The notes beneath the pieces are model-generated. The model saw only the letters and a list, made by a program, of their open reading frames with translations. It did no database searches and was not told the DNA's origin. Shown piece after piece: positions 1 through 7,735 of a stretch of DNA of 64,000 nucleotides (its first letter is position 1; every line of letters begins with the position of its first letter). The stretch is from the NCBI RefSeq assembly GCF_000423865.1, contig NZ_AUIU01000011.1, forward strand, positions 1 to 64,000, read 5' to 3'. This DNA is from Thermodesulfovibrio thiophilus DSM 17215 (GTDB lineage: Bacteria > Nitrospirota > Thermodesulfovibrionia > Thermodesulfovibrionales > Thermodesulfovibrionaceae). The position numbers were made by a program, and so were the translations under genes.

Positions 1-306
1 GCAGATGTGCGAAGATCAATAAAGTTCTGCAAAGAAGGTTCAATTCCAATAGTTGGCATTATTGAAAATATGAGTGGATTTGTTTGTCCACATTGTGGTA
101 GCACAATAGAGATATTTAAAACCGGTGGAGCAGAAAAGCTTGCTCAGGAGTATGAAGTTGCGTTTCTTGGTAAAGTTCCCATTGATCCACAGATAGTTCA
201 GGCTGGAGATGATGGTAAACCATTTATAATTTACTATCCAGAAAGTAAGCCTGCAGCAGCTTTCACAACAATAGTTGACAGACTTACTGAAATGCTAAAA
301 GTTTAG
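1..306 (+). CDS. mrp: Mrp/NBP35-family P-loop ATPase, C-terminal fragment
   Basis: The reading frame is open from the first base, so this is the last 101 codons of a gene that starts upstream. The fragment contains the Mrp/ApbC signature ENMSGFVCPHCG, whose CxxC pair in this family binds a bridging Fe-S cluster in a homodimer, followed by the usual GGAEKLA and GKVPIDP segments. Family members carry and transfer Fe-S clusters in the cytoplasm. The Walker A part lies outside the window. The next gene begins 8 bases after the stop, so the two are probably co-transcribed. Confidence 0.9.
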   Translation, partial: ADVRRSIKFCKEGSIPIVGIIENMSGFVCPHCGSTIEIFKTGGAEKLAQEYEVAFLGKVPIDPQIVQAGDDGKPFIIYYPESKPAAAFTTIVDRLTEMLKV

Positions 307-314
307 GTATTTAT

Positions 315-1040
315 ATGATCATTGATATAAGAGTGCTTTTTGATAACTATCCAGCAGAAGAAGGATTTGAAACAGGATGGGGATACAGCTGCTTTATAAA
401 GAGAGGATATGCTGGAATACTGTTTGATACAGGTGCTGATGGGCAAAAATTAATCAAAAACATGCAGAGAGCTGAAATTAAACCAGGTATGATTTCAAGG
501 ATAGTAATTTCCCACCCTCATAAAGATCACTATGAAGGATTAAAAGACATAGCAAGCAGGAGTAAAAATGTACAGATTTATGCTGGTAGCTCTTTTTATG
601 ATCAAGTGAAAGAAAGTATAGATGATATAAACATTCATAAAGTAAGCACAGAGCCTGTAGAGATAATGAATGGAGTATATCTAACAGGTGAACTTGGAGA
701 GAAAATAAAAGAACTCTCCCTTGCGATAGACACAGGTGGAGGTGTGGTAGTTGTGACAGGATGCGCACATCCTGGATTAATCAAAATTTTAGAAAGAGTA
801 AAGGAAATATTAAATCAAAATGTTTTTGCTCTGGTTGGAGGACTTCATCTGAAAGACTACAGTGAAGAACAACTCAGGCAGTTAGTTGTATATTTAAAAT
901 CAGAGGGAATTAAATATATCGCACCTTCTCATTGCACTGGAGATTTTGCAAGGAGCATTTTTAAAGACAGTATTCCTGGATTTATTGAAGCCGGTGCGGG
1001 CACACATATCTATGTTGGAGGTTCTTGTGAATATATTTAA
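315..1040 (+). CDS. MBL-fold metallo-hydrolase, COG1237-like
   Basis: This is a 241-residue metallo-beta-lactamase-fold protein. The metal motif reads HPHKDH (HxHxDH) near residue 70, followed by GCAHPG, GGLHL and PSHCTG. That set is characteristic of the COG1237 group, often annotated as dihydropterin-ribofuranosyl-aminobenzene phosphate synthase-like. The true substrate in bacteria is not clear. It follows the Mrp-type gene by 8 bases and ends 77 bases before the convergent hydrogenase operon. No strong ribosome binding site precedes the ATG. Confidence 0.85.
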   Translation: MIIDIRVLFDNYPAEEGFETGWGYSCFIKRGYAGILFDTGADGQKLIKNMQRAEIKPGMISRIVISHPHKDHYEGLKDIASRSKNVQIYAGSSFYDQVKESIDDINIHKVSTEPVEIMNGVYLTGELGEKIKELSLAIDTGGGVVVVTGCAHPGLIKILERVKEILNQNVFALVGGLHLKDYSEEQLRQLVVYLKSEGIKYIAPSHCTGDFARSIFKDSIPGFIEAGAGTHIYVGGSCEYI

Positions 1041-1117
1041 ACAGTGGTCCATTTGCGTGCGTTTTTATATAAGTTAATCAGAGTGAACCTGGAGAGCAGT
1101 CAAGAGTTAAGTTAATT

Positions 1118-2434
1118 TTACAGTTTGAGCTCAACCATATGAACTGAGCAGGAGATACAGGGATCATATGCTCTTACAAGCATTTCAAGAGCAAGTGTTA
1201 TTTCTTCCTGAGACTGCTTCATAATTTCTGGAACAAGTTTTAACATATCAAGCTCTATATTTGCAGTATTTTGATTTGTTGGGATAACACAGTTTGCTTC
1301 TTTAAATATACCTCTTTCATCACATTCATAATGATGAATAAGTAAGCCTCGAGGAACTTCCACCACTCCAACTCCCTGTCCAGCCCTTTGTGGTAAAGCT
1401 CCATGTTGATTAATATCAGGTATAACAATTTCATCTTGGTTTATGCCTTTGTTTAAAAGAATCTCGATAATTCTTATAGCATCTTCTACACAGTGAACAC
1501 ACTCGACAATCTGGGCTACTGTGTTAAGATATGGATTTATGCATTTTGGTTTTAAGTTCAACATATCTGCTGCCTGTTTTGCTTTAGTATGAAGCTTGGC
1601 TGAGTTAATGTTAAATCTCGCAAGAGCTCCGACAGCATAGGAGTCTCTGTGCCATTTTGTTCTTTTTGCTGTGGCATAAGCAACAACAAATTCATTTGTC
1701 ACATTTTTATATTCATACTTGCTCACTCTGTATCCATCAGTTGAGCCAATGTCTCCATAAAGTAGAGGATATTCATTTTCGTCATTAACTAAAGCAACAT
1801 ACTCTGTGTCCCTTTCAAACTCAGGAAAAGTCAGTTTGCTGAATAGTTCAACAGTGTCCTGCATATCTGTCTGTAACTGTATAAGTCTCTTGTGCATTTC
1901 TTCAAGTTCAGAATTTGATGGAAGTTTTGTAAATCCTCCAACAACTGCTCCTATTGGATGAACATGTCTTCCAACCAGTATCTCGCAGAGTTCATTACAG
2001 AGTCTTTTCATTTTTAATGCACGTCTTATGATATCAGGATTAGACTTTGTTAAAGGAACAAAGCTTGGTACACCAACAAGATCAGGTGCCACCAGTAGAT
2101 ATATATGTAGAATGTGACTGTCAAGCTCTTCATAGTGAAGTAATAGTTTTCTTAAAAGTGTGGTCTGTTCAGTTGGTTTTATTTGTAGTAGATCCTCTGC
2201 AGCCTGAATTGAGGCCAGTGTATGTCCGCAGGAACAGATTCCACATATTCTGCATGTTATATGTGGTGCTTCATAGATTGAACGACCTCTCAGGAAAGCT
2301 TCAAAAAGTCTTGGAGACTCAACTATCTCAAGTCTGCAGATTTCAAGCTTTCCATCTCTTAGTTCAACTACTATGTTTCCATGTCCTTCAACTCTGGTTA
2401 GGTAGTTAACATTGATGTTAATGTTCTGACTCAC
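1118..2434 (-). CDS. hydA: [NiFe] hydrogenase large (alpha) subunit, group 3b type
   Basis: The 438-residue protein has both nickel-binding motifs of hydrogenase large subunits: R62-I-C-G-I-C67 near the N-terminus and D424-P-C-I-S-C-S-V-H432 near the C-terminus. Only six residues (MVELKL) follow His432, where the maturation protease would cut, so the removed tail is very short. Its neighbours are a small subunit, an FAD/NAD(P) subunit and a ferredoxin subunit, which points to a cytoplasmic bidirectional NAD(P)-linked hydrogenase/sulfhydrogenase (group 3b). The start overlaps the stop of the small-subunit gene by four bases, so translation is probably coupled. Confidence 0.93.
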   Translation of the reverse strand: MSQNININVNYLTRVEGHGNIVVELRDGKLEICRLEIVESPRLFEAFLRGRSIYEAPHITCRICGICSCGHTLASIQAAEDLLQIKPTEQTTLLRKLLLHYEELDSHILHIYLLVAPDLVGVPSFVPLTKSNPDIIRRALKMKRLCNELCEILVGRHVHPIGAVVGGFTKLPSNSELEEMHKRLIQLQTDMQDTVELFSKLTFPEFERDTEYVALVNDENEYPLLYGDIGSTDGYRVSKYEYKNVTNEFVVAYATAKRTKWHRDSYAVGALARFNINSAKLHTKAKQAADMLNLKPKCINPYLNTVAQIVECVHCVEDAIRIIEILLNKGINQDEIVIPDINQHGALPQRAGQGVGVVEVPRGLLIHHYECDERGIFKEANCVIPTNQNTANIELDMLKLVPEIMKQSQEEITLALEMLVRAYDPCISCSVHMVELKL

Positions 2435-3180
2435 GACTGATCAAGCTCCCTTGATTTGTTATACATCTGTATTTTTTTCATTAAAAAGTCCTCAGGTATC
2501 CGGTATTTTTTAAGGACTTCTTTAAAACCCTCTGTGTTTGGATTTATTGTTAATCCCCTACATCCATAGCATATATTTCCATTGTTTATGCACCACGAGT
2601 TACATCCTGCCTTTGTAACAGGTCCCATGCATGTGAGTCCTCTATCATACATGCATACATTCTCATTGAGTTTGCATTCAACGCATACAGGATATTCAGG
2701 AACATAGAATGGTATCCCCTGTAGAATGCATTTAAGAACTGTAACAAACTCCGGGATGTAAATTGGACAGCCATTTATAAAGTAATCAACTTTTACTACC
2801 TGATGGACTGCTCTTGTTTGTATTGTTGGAAAGAATTTAGAGGAGTCTCCATAAACGTATCTCATTGCTTCAGCAAGCTCAAAGGAGTTTTTCATCCCGT
2901 TTACTCCACCAATGGTTGCACATGAACCAAGTGCAACAAGTATTTTGCTTCTATCTCTGATTTTTTTAACTCTCTCCTTAGCATGTTCATCTGTGATGCT
3001 TCCCTCAACAAAGGAAACATCAATCTCTTTATCCCACTTTTCAGACATGACTTCTCTAAACTCAACAATCTCTATAATGTCAAGAATATCAAGCAGGGAT
3101 TCTCCAATGTTTGCTACCTGAAGCTGGCAGCCCTCACAGCAGGCAAAATCAAAAAATGCAACTTTTGGTTTGCTCATCAC
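2431..3180 (-). CDS. hydD: [NiFe] hydrogenase small (delta) subunit
   Basis: The 249-residue protein starts with the proximal-cluster motif C14-C15-E-G-C18, as in F420-non-reducing and sulfhydrogenase small subunits. A second set of cysteines lies in the C-terminal half (CVECKLNENVC, CMGPVTKAGC, CYGCRG) and probably holds further [4Fe-4S] clusters. It lacks a Tat signal, which agrees with a cytoplasmic enzyme. It overlaps both flanking genes by four bases. Its role is to pass electrons between the NiFe site and the FAD and ferredoxin subunits. Confidence 0.92.
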   Translation of the reverse strand: MMSKPKVAFFDFACCEGCQLQVANIGESLLDILDIIEIVEFREVMSEKWDKEIDVSFVEGSITDEHAKERVKKIRDRSKILVALGSCATIGGVNGMKNSFELAEAMRYVYGDSSKFFPTIQTRAVHQVVKVDYFINGCPIYIPEFVTVLKCILQGIPFYVPEYPVCVECKLNENVCMYDRGLTCMGPVTKAGCNSWCINNGNICYGCRGLTINPNTEGFKEVLKKYRIPEDFLMKKIQMYNKSRELDQS

Positions 3181-4013
3181 AGTGCCTCAGCCATATCCAT
3201 AATTTCTTTAAATGTGAAAACAGGACCGTCTTTACAGCAGTAAAGATTCTGTATCTGACATCTTCCACATTTGCCCATTCCGCATTTCATGTGTCTTTCA
3301 AATGACAGAAGAATCTGGTCAACTGGCAATCCCTTTGCAAGAAGCTCCTTTATCACAAATTTGTACATTATTGGGGGTCCCACCACTGCCGCATATGTTC
3401 TTATGGGATCTATATCAACACCTGGTATAAGAGAGGTTATCAAGCCAATATTTCCTTTCCAGTCAGGATCTGCTCTGTCAACTGTGCAGGCAAAATGAAG
3501 GTCAAGTCTCCTCCCCCATTCCTCTATCTCATCTGAAAAAAGTAATTCCTCCGGAGTTTTGCATCCAAAAAGTATATGTATCTCTCCAAAATCTCTGCGG
3601 TTGTCAATTGCATAAAGTATCAGGGATCTCAGTGGCGCAAGTCCAAGTCCGCCAGCAATTATTAAAAGATCATGAGCTTCAATCATCCTTATAGGGAATC
3701 CCTTACCATATGGACCTCTTATACCTATTATTTCTCCTACATTTAATCTGTGCATTGATTCTGTTACTTTGCCAACAGCTCTCACACATATCTCAAAATA
3801 ATCTCTATTAAGTGGAGATGAGCATATGGAAATGGGAATTTCTCCAATCCCCATTAAAGAAACCATTATGAACTGCCCTGGTTCATAATCAAGCCACGAA
3901 TTGTCCTCTAAAATAACTCTGAAGAGTTTTTCTTTTTCAGTCAATTGCTTTATATCTATAATTCTTGCTTTTTTTACATTATAAGGAGATTTTTTTATAA
4001 CCACTTTCTCCAT
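3177..4013 (-). CDS. hydG: Hydrogenase FAD/NAD(P)-binding (gamma) subunit
   Basis: This 278-residue protein is of the ferredoxin-NADP reductase type. It has an N-terminal FAD barrel (EPGQFIMVSL, then ISICSSP), a nucleotide-binding segment (IIAGGLGLAPLRSL) and a C-terminal [2Fe-2S] motif (CGMGKCGRCQ). This is the gamma subunit of group 3b hydrogenase and sulfhydrogenase, where NAD(P)H and possibly polysulfide chemistry take place. It sits between the ferredoxin-type beta subunit and the small subunit, with overlapping ends. NADP or NAD preference cannot be read by eye. Confidence 0.92.
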   Translation of the reverse strand: MEKVVIKKSPYNVKKARIIDIKQLTEKEKLFRVILEDNSWLDYEPGQFIMVSLMGIGEIPISICSSPLNRDYFEICVRAVGKVTESMHRLNVGEIIGIRGPYGKGFPIRMIEAHDLLIIAGGLGLAPLRSLILYAIDNRRDFGEIHILFGCKTPEELLFSDEIEEWGRRLDLHFACTVDRADPDWKGNIGLITSLIPGVDIDPIRTYAAVVGPPIMYKFVIKELLAKGLPVDQILLSFERHMKCGMGKCGRCQIQNLYCCKDGPVFTFKEIMDMAEAL

Positions 4014-5062
4014 ATCTTTGTCTCTGACTCCTTTATTAGTGCTGTGAGAACTTCTTTTAAATTAATTTTTGCCATGCATGTTCTTGAGCATCTTCCACAG
4101 CCTGTGCAGAAAAACATTCCGTATCTGTCTATATGATATCTGAATTTTCTGTAAAAACGATGCCTCTGTCTTGCTGAACGCTCTCTTCTGAAGTCTATTC
4201 CTCCTGCAACCTTTGCAAATGGATCAAGCTGACAGGAAAACCAGACTCTATATCTTTGTCCTGCTTTCAGTGTAAAGTCAACATCTTCTTTAATATCAAA
4301 GCAGTAACAGGTGGGACAGACAGATGTACAATTTCCACAACCAAGACACTTCTGCTCAAGTTCTTTCCATACGGATGCATTCCATGATCGATCAATAAGG
4401 TCTGGTAGATACCTTCTTTCAGTTGGTACTTCGTTGTTGAATATTCTGTCTTTTTTTTCTCTTAATGCTTTTAGTGCTTCAAAATCATAATTATCCGCAG
4501 GCTTAAAGATATTTGCTTGTTTTACTATATCCATGCCTTTAGATGAATGTATGTGTACAATAAAGTAATCTCCAAGGTCAGTAAACATTAAATCATATCC
4601 TGTTGTGGGAACATGCGCTCCAACAAAGGAACAGCTCGCATATTCATCACAGTAGGCATTACATTCTAATCCAATGATGGTTATATATCTTTTCCTTATC
4701 AGATATGATATGTCTTTTGGTTCGTCAGATAAAACTACATTAAGACATCTCAACCCAGCTATGTCACATGTATGAACACCAAATAATATTAGCTCTTCAT
4801 ATTCGCTAACAGGTTCAACATGTAATGTTTCTTTTGTATCAAACTCTAAGATAGTTTCTTTCTGCGGCATAAAGTATTTCTTTGGAGGAATAATTGTTGG
4901 AATATAATTGAGACTCATTTCCTGAGCTGATTTTATTTCCTCAAAGGTATAATTATTAAATCCTTTGTAAACAGGCCCTATCACTTTTTGTGATGCGATA
5001 AGACTGTTTATAAAATCATTAAATGATGACTTCTCAATTATCCTATATTGCTCTGTCTTCAT
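3995..5062 (-). CDS. hydB: Hydrogenase 4Fe-4S (beta) subunit
   Basis: This 355-residue protein is the first gene of the hydrogenase operon. Its C-terminal third carries two [4Fe-4S] motifs: CLGCGNCTSVCPTCYC and, about 80 residues later, CTGCGRCSRTC. The N-terminal part matches the beta subunit of sulfhydrogenases, with an HTCDIAGL segment. Its likely job is electron transfer within the cytoplasmic hydrogenase. It overlaps the gamma subunit gene by 19 bases. The ribosome binding site (AGGAACC) is weak, and a sigma-70-like promoter lies just upstream. Confidence 0.9.
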   Translation of the reverse strand: MKTEQYRIIEKSSFNDFINSLIASQKVIGPVYKGFNNYTFEEIKSAQEMSLNYIPTIIPPKKYFMPQKETILEFDTKETLHVEPVSEYEELILFGVHTCDIAGLRCLNVVLSDEPKDISYLIRKRYITIIGLECNAYCDEYASCSFVGAHVPTTGYDLMFTDLGDYFIVHIHSSKGMDIVKQANIFKPADNYDFEALKALREKKDRIFNNEVPTERRYLPDLIDRSWNASVWKELEQKCLGCGNCTSVCPTCYCFDIKEDVDFTLKAGQRYRVWFSCQLDPFAKVAGGIDFRRERSARQRHRFYRKFRYHIDRYGMFFCTGCGRCSRTCMAKINLKEVLTALIKESETKIWRKWL

Positions 5063-5087
5063 TTCAAAGGTTCCTGAAAAATATCAA

Positions 5088-5117
5088 ATTGTAGTTTTTT
5101 TAAAACTATTTTGTCAA
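5088..5117 (-). promoter_or_regulatory. Predicted sigma-70-type promoter of the hydrogenase operon
   Basis: On the minus strand TTGACA (5117-5112) and TACAAT (5093-5088) are separated by 18 bases, about 25 bases before the hydB start codon. This is a good fit to a housekeeping promoter. No operator-like dyad was seen next to it. Confidence 0.6.
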
Positions 5118-5208
5118 TCTAAAATTTTTACTTTTACAAATCAATTTTTAAAGATATAATAACTGACTTAAATTTAAAATTATCGCAATTATTTATAAAG
5201 CGTGGTTG

Positions 5209-5233
5209 AAAGGAGAGGCTAAGCCTCTCCTTT
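5209..5233 (-). terminator. Hairpin terminator after the stand-alone glutamate synthase gene
   Basis: A perfect inverted repeat has arms AAAGGAGAGGC and GCCTCTCCTTT and a 3-base loop. It starts five bases past the stop codon of the minus-strand gene ending at 5239. No clear U tract follows, so it could act as an RNA-stabilising 3' end rather than a strict intrinsic terminator. Confidence 0.6.
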
Positions 5234-5238
5234 ACGAA

Positions 5239-6819
5239 TTAATCTAAAAGAATTTTTTGAGCCTCTTGCATGTCTGATTCCATTATATAAGGAATACCTG
5301 TTATTTCTGAAGCTTCTTTTGTTAGAGCCACAATGTCTCCTCTATCGAGATATTCAAGTGAGAATTTTCTTGCTCCAGCCATGAGTTGTTTGATTCCAAG
5401 AGTAAGCCTATCAACAAATGTGTATATTGCAATGGCTGCCCACGGAATCTTTTTGAAGTCCTTACCATATTTATTTTTTAGAGTTTCGGTTGTTATAAAT
5501 ATTTCCTCCACTGAGTTACCATACTTCTGAATGTCTGCAGGAAGCTTTCCGTCCTCGTACCATTTTTGTATATTTTTCCCTACAAAAGCAGGAATCATAA
5601 GAGCTCTTCCCATACAAACAGCTTTAAAATAAGGAGCGCCAAGTGCTAAAGCTTTAAAAATATGATCTTCCAGAGAAAATCCACCGGCAATAGCAAGATC
5701 AGGTACATATTTCCCTTTTTGTGCAAGCTGTTTTGCAAAATTATAGGCAATTGACTGAAGATAAATTGTAGGAATTCCCCACTCGTTCATCATTCTCCAT
5801 GGGCTCATTCCTGTACCACCACCTGCGCCATCAATTGTTACTAGATCAATGCCAGCATCAGATGCGAATCTTAATGCTTTTGCGAGATCTGTAATTCTAT
5901 ATGCACCTGTCTTCAAAGATACAAATTTAGCTCCTGCTTTTCTGTAATGCTTAACTGATTTTAAAAATTCTTTATAATCTACCATACCAAGCCTTGAGTG
6001 TCTTTCAAACTCTTTAAATTCGCCACCTTTATAGGATTTTTGAACCACGGGATCTTCAGGATCTGGCAGTACAATATATCCTCTTTTCTTTAATTCAAGA
6101 GCTCTTTCGAGACTTTTTAGCTTTACTTCTCCTCCGATGTCCTTTGCACCCTGTCCCCATTTAAGTTCAATACATGAAACACCAAGTTTTTCTATTGCAT
6201 ACTCTGCAGAAGCAAGGCGTGTATCTTCAACATTCTGCTGGAGTATAATCTCACCATATCCATCAAACCATTCTTTAAATGCTTCAACTCTTCTTGTCAA
6301 CTCAGGAGATTTGACTACTTTACCATTTTTGAATTCTGCTTTTGGATCCATTCCTACCACATTTTCTCCGATTACTACCATAATGCCCGATATAGCAGCT
6401 CCTATGGCTAGCCCTTCCCAATTATCTTTTGCAATATCGGTTGATCCGAGGGCACCTGTGAATATAGGTAAACGGAGTTTTATTTTATAGTCTTTACCGA
6501 TTTCTCTTTCCGTATTAACAGCTGGAAATGTAGCCTTATCAGGATGTGGATCTATTCCTACTGCTCCTGTACAGGTTCCCTGAATATTAAGATGGGAATA
6601 ATCAACAGGATATTTTTTTGTAGCACCAGCAGTGACTTTACCAAAAGGAACTGGATAGACAACCTCTCTTCCTCTAAACGAAGACTTACCAACTTCACAA
6701 AAACCTGGACATCCATCAAGACATACTGAACAGATTCCTGAGTACGGTGCTGGATCTGAAACTCTGTTTCGAGTTCCTGTAGCAGAACTCGCATTTGGTT
6801 GACCTGAAATAATACTCAT
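5239..6819 (-). CDS. Stand-alone FMN-binding glutamate synthase domain protein
   Basis: The 526-residue protein matches the alpha/beta-barrel FMN domain of glutamate synthase: GQGAKDIGGEVK, DGAGGGTGMSPW, then LAIAGGFSLEDHIFKA and KAVCMGRAL. The N-terminus has a compact cysteine motif, CSVCLDGCPGFC. It has neither an amidotransferase domain nor the CxxCxxxxC region that binds [3Fe-4S] in the canonical enzyme, which is present in the neighbour at 8824-10491. It may therefore use ammonia directly, borrow an amidotransferase, or have another substrate. A strong site (AAGGAGG) sets the ATG. It is co-directional with the upstream cupin and is followed by a hairpin. Confidence 0.85.
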   Translation of the reverse strand: MSIISGQPNASSATGTRNRVSDPAPYSGICSVCLDGCPGFCEVGKSSFRGREVVYPVPFGKVTAGATKKYPVDYSHLNIQGTCTGAVGIDPHPDKATFPAVNTEREIGKDYKIKLRLPIFTGALGSTDIAKDNWEGLAIGAAISGIMVVIGENVVGMDPKAEFKNGKVVKSPELTRRVEAFKEWFDGYGEIILQQNVEDTRLASAEYAIEKLGVSCIELKWGQGAKDIGGEVKLKSLERALELKKRGYIVLPDPEDPVVQKSYKGGEFKEFERHSRLGMVDYKEFLKSVKHYRKAGAKFVSLKTGAYRITDLAKALRFASDAGIDLVTIDGAGGGTGMSPWRMMNEWGIPTIYLQSIAYNFAKQLAQKGKYVPDLAIAGGFSLEDHIFKALALGAPYFKAVCMGRALMIPAFVGKNIQKWYEDGKLPADIQKYGNSVEEIFITTETLKNKYGKDFKKIPWAAIAIYTFVDRLTLGIKQLMAGARKFSLEYLDRGDIVALTKEASEITGIPYIMESDMQEAQKILLD

Positions 6820-6907
6820 AATTAGCCTCCTTAATTAATACTAAATTTAGTTTAGAAATAGTAAATCATTCAGACAAAAAATAAATAATATTTTGCCTTT
6901 AAAATTT

Positions 6908-6932
6908 GTAATAAATCCGATTGATTTATTAC
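6908..6932 (-). terminator. AT-rich hairpin overlapping the cupin stop codon
   Basis: GTAATAAATC and GATTTATTAC form a 10-bp stem with a 5-base loop on the minus-strand transcript, followed by AAATTTT. The right arm contains the cupin stop codon. It may separate cupin expression from that of the glutamate synthase gene 110 bases downstream. The stem is AT-only apart from its ends, so strength is uncertain. Confidence 0.4.
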
Positions 6933-7270
6933 ATAGTTACAGAAAGAATTTCTAGTTTTTCACCTCCTTCATTTACCCAGTTTGCAGGTACTGCTTTATT
7001 AAGGTAAAGACTGCCTCCCTCCTTTAAATTATATGAATCGTTATCAATGAAAAGCGAGACTGTGCCTTTAAGAATATAAATAAAAGCAGACTTTTCTTCA
7101 GGTAAAAAATATTTTTCGAGTGCGTAATTTGATTGAACACTGATCAAATATATATCAAAATTTTTATCAGAAATAACTTTATATATTTTTACCTTCTTAA
7201 AATTTTCAAGAAGTTGTGATAAAACATTTTTTTCTTCTATTATTTCCCCTATTTTAATTCCTGTTCTCAT
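6929..7270 (-). CDS. Small cupin-domain protein
   Basis: This 113-residue protein has a single cupin-like beta-barrel pattern: FIYILKGTVSLFIDNDSYNLKEGGSL followed by LYLNKAVPANWVN (each shown here as short fragments of one domain). The metal-binding histidines of catalytic cupins are not obvious, so a ligand-sensing or accessory role is more likely than an enzyme. It lies upstream of the stand-alone glutamate synthase gene in the same direction and opposite the gltA-like operon. Its leader contains two GGTA-type dyads that resemble those of gltA and nifA, which places it in a candidate nitrogen regulon. The start has a good site (AGGAGA). Confidence 0.75.
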   Translation of the reverse strand: MRTGIKIGEIIEEKNVLSQLLENFKKVKIYKVISDKNFDIYLISVQSNYALEKYFLPEEKSAFIYILKGTVSLFIDNDSYNLKEGGSLYLNKAVPANWVNEGGEKLEILSVTM

Positions 7271-7313
7271 ACTAAGGTATCTCCTAAATAGATAAAATCG
7301 ATAAGTAAATTAA

Positions 7314-7326
7314 GGTAATTTATACC
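7314..7326. promoter_or_regulatory. Second GGTA dyad in the cupin leader
   Basis: GGTAATTTATACC pairs GGTA with TACC around five bases, so it is a 13-bp relative of the 14-bp dyad at 7345-7358. The two centres are about 31.5 bases apart, close to three turns of the helix. It lies between the predicted transcription start and the start codon of the cupin gene. Confidence 0.35.
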
Positions 7327-7344
7327 TGTTGAAATCTTATATAC

Positions 7345-7358
7345 GGTAAACGGTTACC
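7345..7358. promoter_or_regulatory. GGYAA-N4-TTRCC dyad in the cupin leader
   Basis: GGTAAACGGTTACC has perfect 5-bp arms. On the minus strand it lies shortly after the predicted transcription start of the cupin gene. The same pattern occurs in front of the gltA-like gene (7708-7721) and the nifA-like gene (18002-18015), which argues for a shared regulator of nitrogen genes. Confidence 0.5.
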
Positions 7359-7375
7359 TCCTTTATACACTCCAA

Positions 7376-7406
7376 ATTATATTATTTTAATCTTTGTCTT
7401 TGTCAA
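7376..7406 (-). promoter_or_regulatory. Predicted promoter of the cupin gene
   Basis: On the minus strand TTGACA (7406-7401) precedes TATAAT (7381-7376) by 19 bases. Both hexamers are perfect, but the spacer is two bases longer than ideal. The nifA-like gene shows the same 19-base spacing, so an activator might be needed. Confidence 0.5.
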
Positions 7407-7667
7407 GTCTTCTATGTGCTTCAATTTACATATAGGCAGACTTTAAAGAAAAAGCTCAAGATACGTAATATGTTCAAGTATATTTTAACTTTGCATTCAG
7501 GTTAAATTGCCTTATACTTTATGTTGTTTTTTGATATTTGAATGCCGATAGAGATAAAAATACAAACTTTAAATAAATCTGTCAGAAGATTGATATTATA
7601 CTATATTTAAAATTCAAGATCATAATATATAAACTCATGTGGCAGTATGGAAGAATAAGTTACAATA

Positions 7668-7697
7668 TTGACAAAAATGTATTACGATAATTATTCT
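7668..7697 (+). promoter_or_regulatory. Predicted promoter of the glutamate synthase operon
   Basis: TTGACA at 7668-7673 is followed after 18 bases by TATTCT at 7692-7697. The predicted start near 7704 would give a leader of about 30 bases that contains the dyad at 7708-7721 and the ribosome binding site. Confidence 0.5.
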
Positions 7698-7707
7698 AAA
7701 TCTAATA

Positions 7708-7721
7708 GGTAACCTTTTGCC
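7708..7721. promoter_or_regulatory. GGYAA-N4-TTRCC dyad in the gltA leader
   Basis: GGTAACCTTTTGCC begins about five bases after the predicted transcription start and ends just before the Shine-Dalgarno sequence (TGGAG). Read with the next base it matches the cupin-side site, on the opposite strand, in 13 of 15 positions. A protein bound here would block transcription or translation of the operon. Confidence 0.5.
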
Positions 7722-7735
7722 GATGGAGAAATAAA

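Larger units (their letters stand above)
7271..7735. other. 465-bp divergent regulatory region
   Basis: This is the only gene-free stretch over 300 bases. It separates the cupin gene (minus) from the gltA-like gene (plus). It holds one predicted promoter and a leader dyad for each direction, described in separate entries. The central part, about 7410-7660, is AT-rich and contains no convincing ORF, RNA gene or riboswitch that I can recognise. Confidence 0.7.

Noticed and set aside
478-768. 96-codon open frame on the minus strand inside the metallo-hydrolase gene
   Set aside because: It has no ribosome binding site and no family motifs, and it is fully overlapped by a gene with clear MBL motifs.
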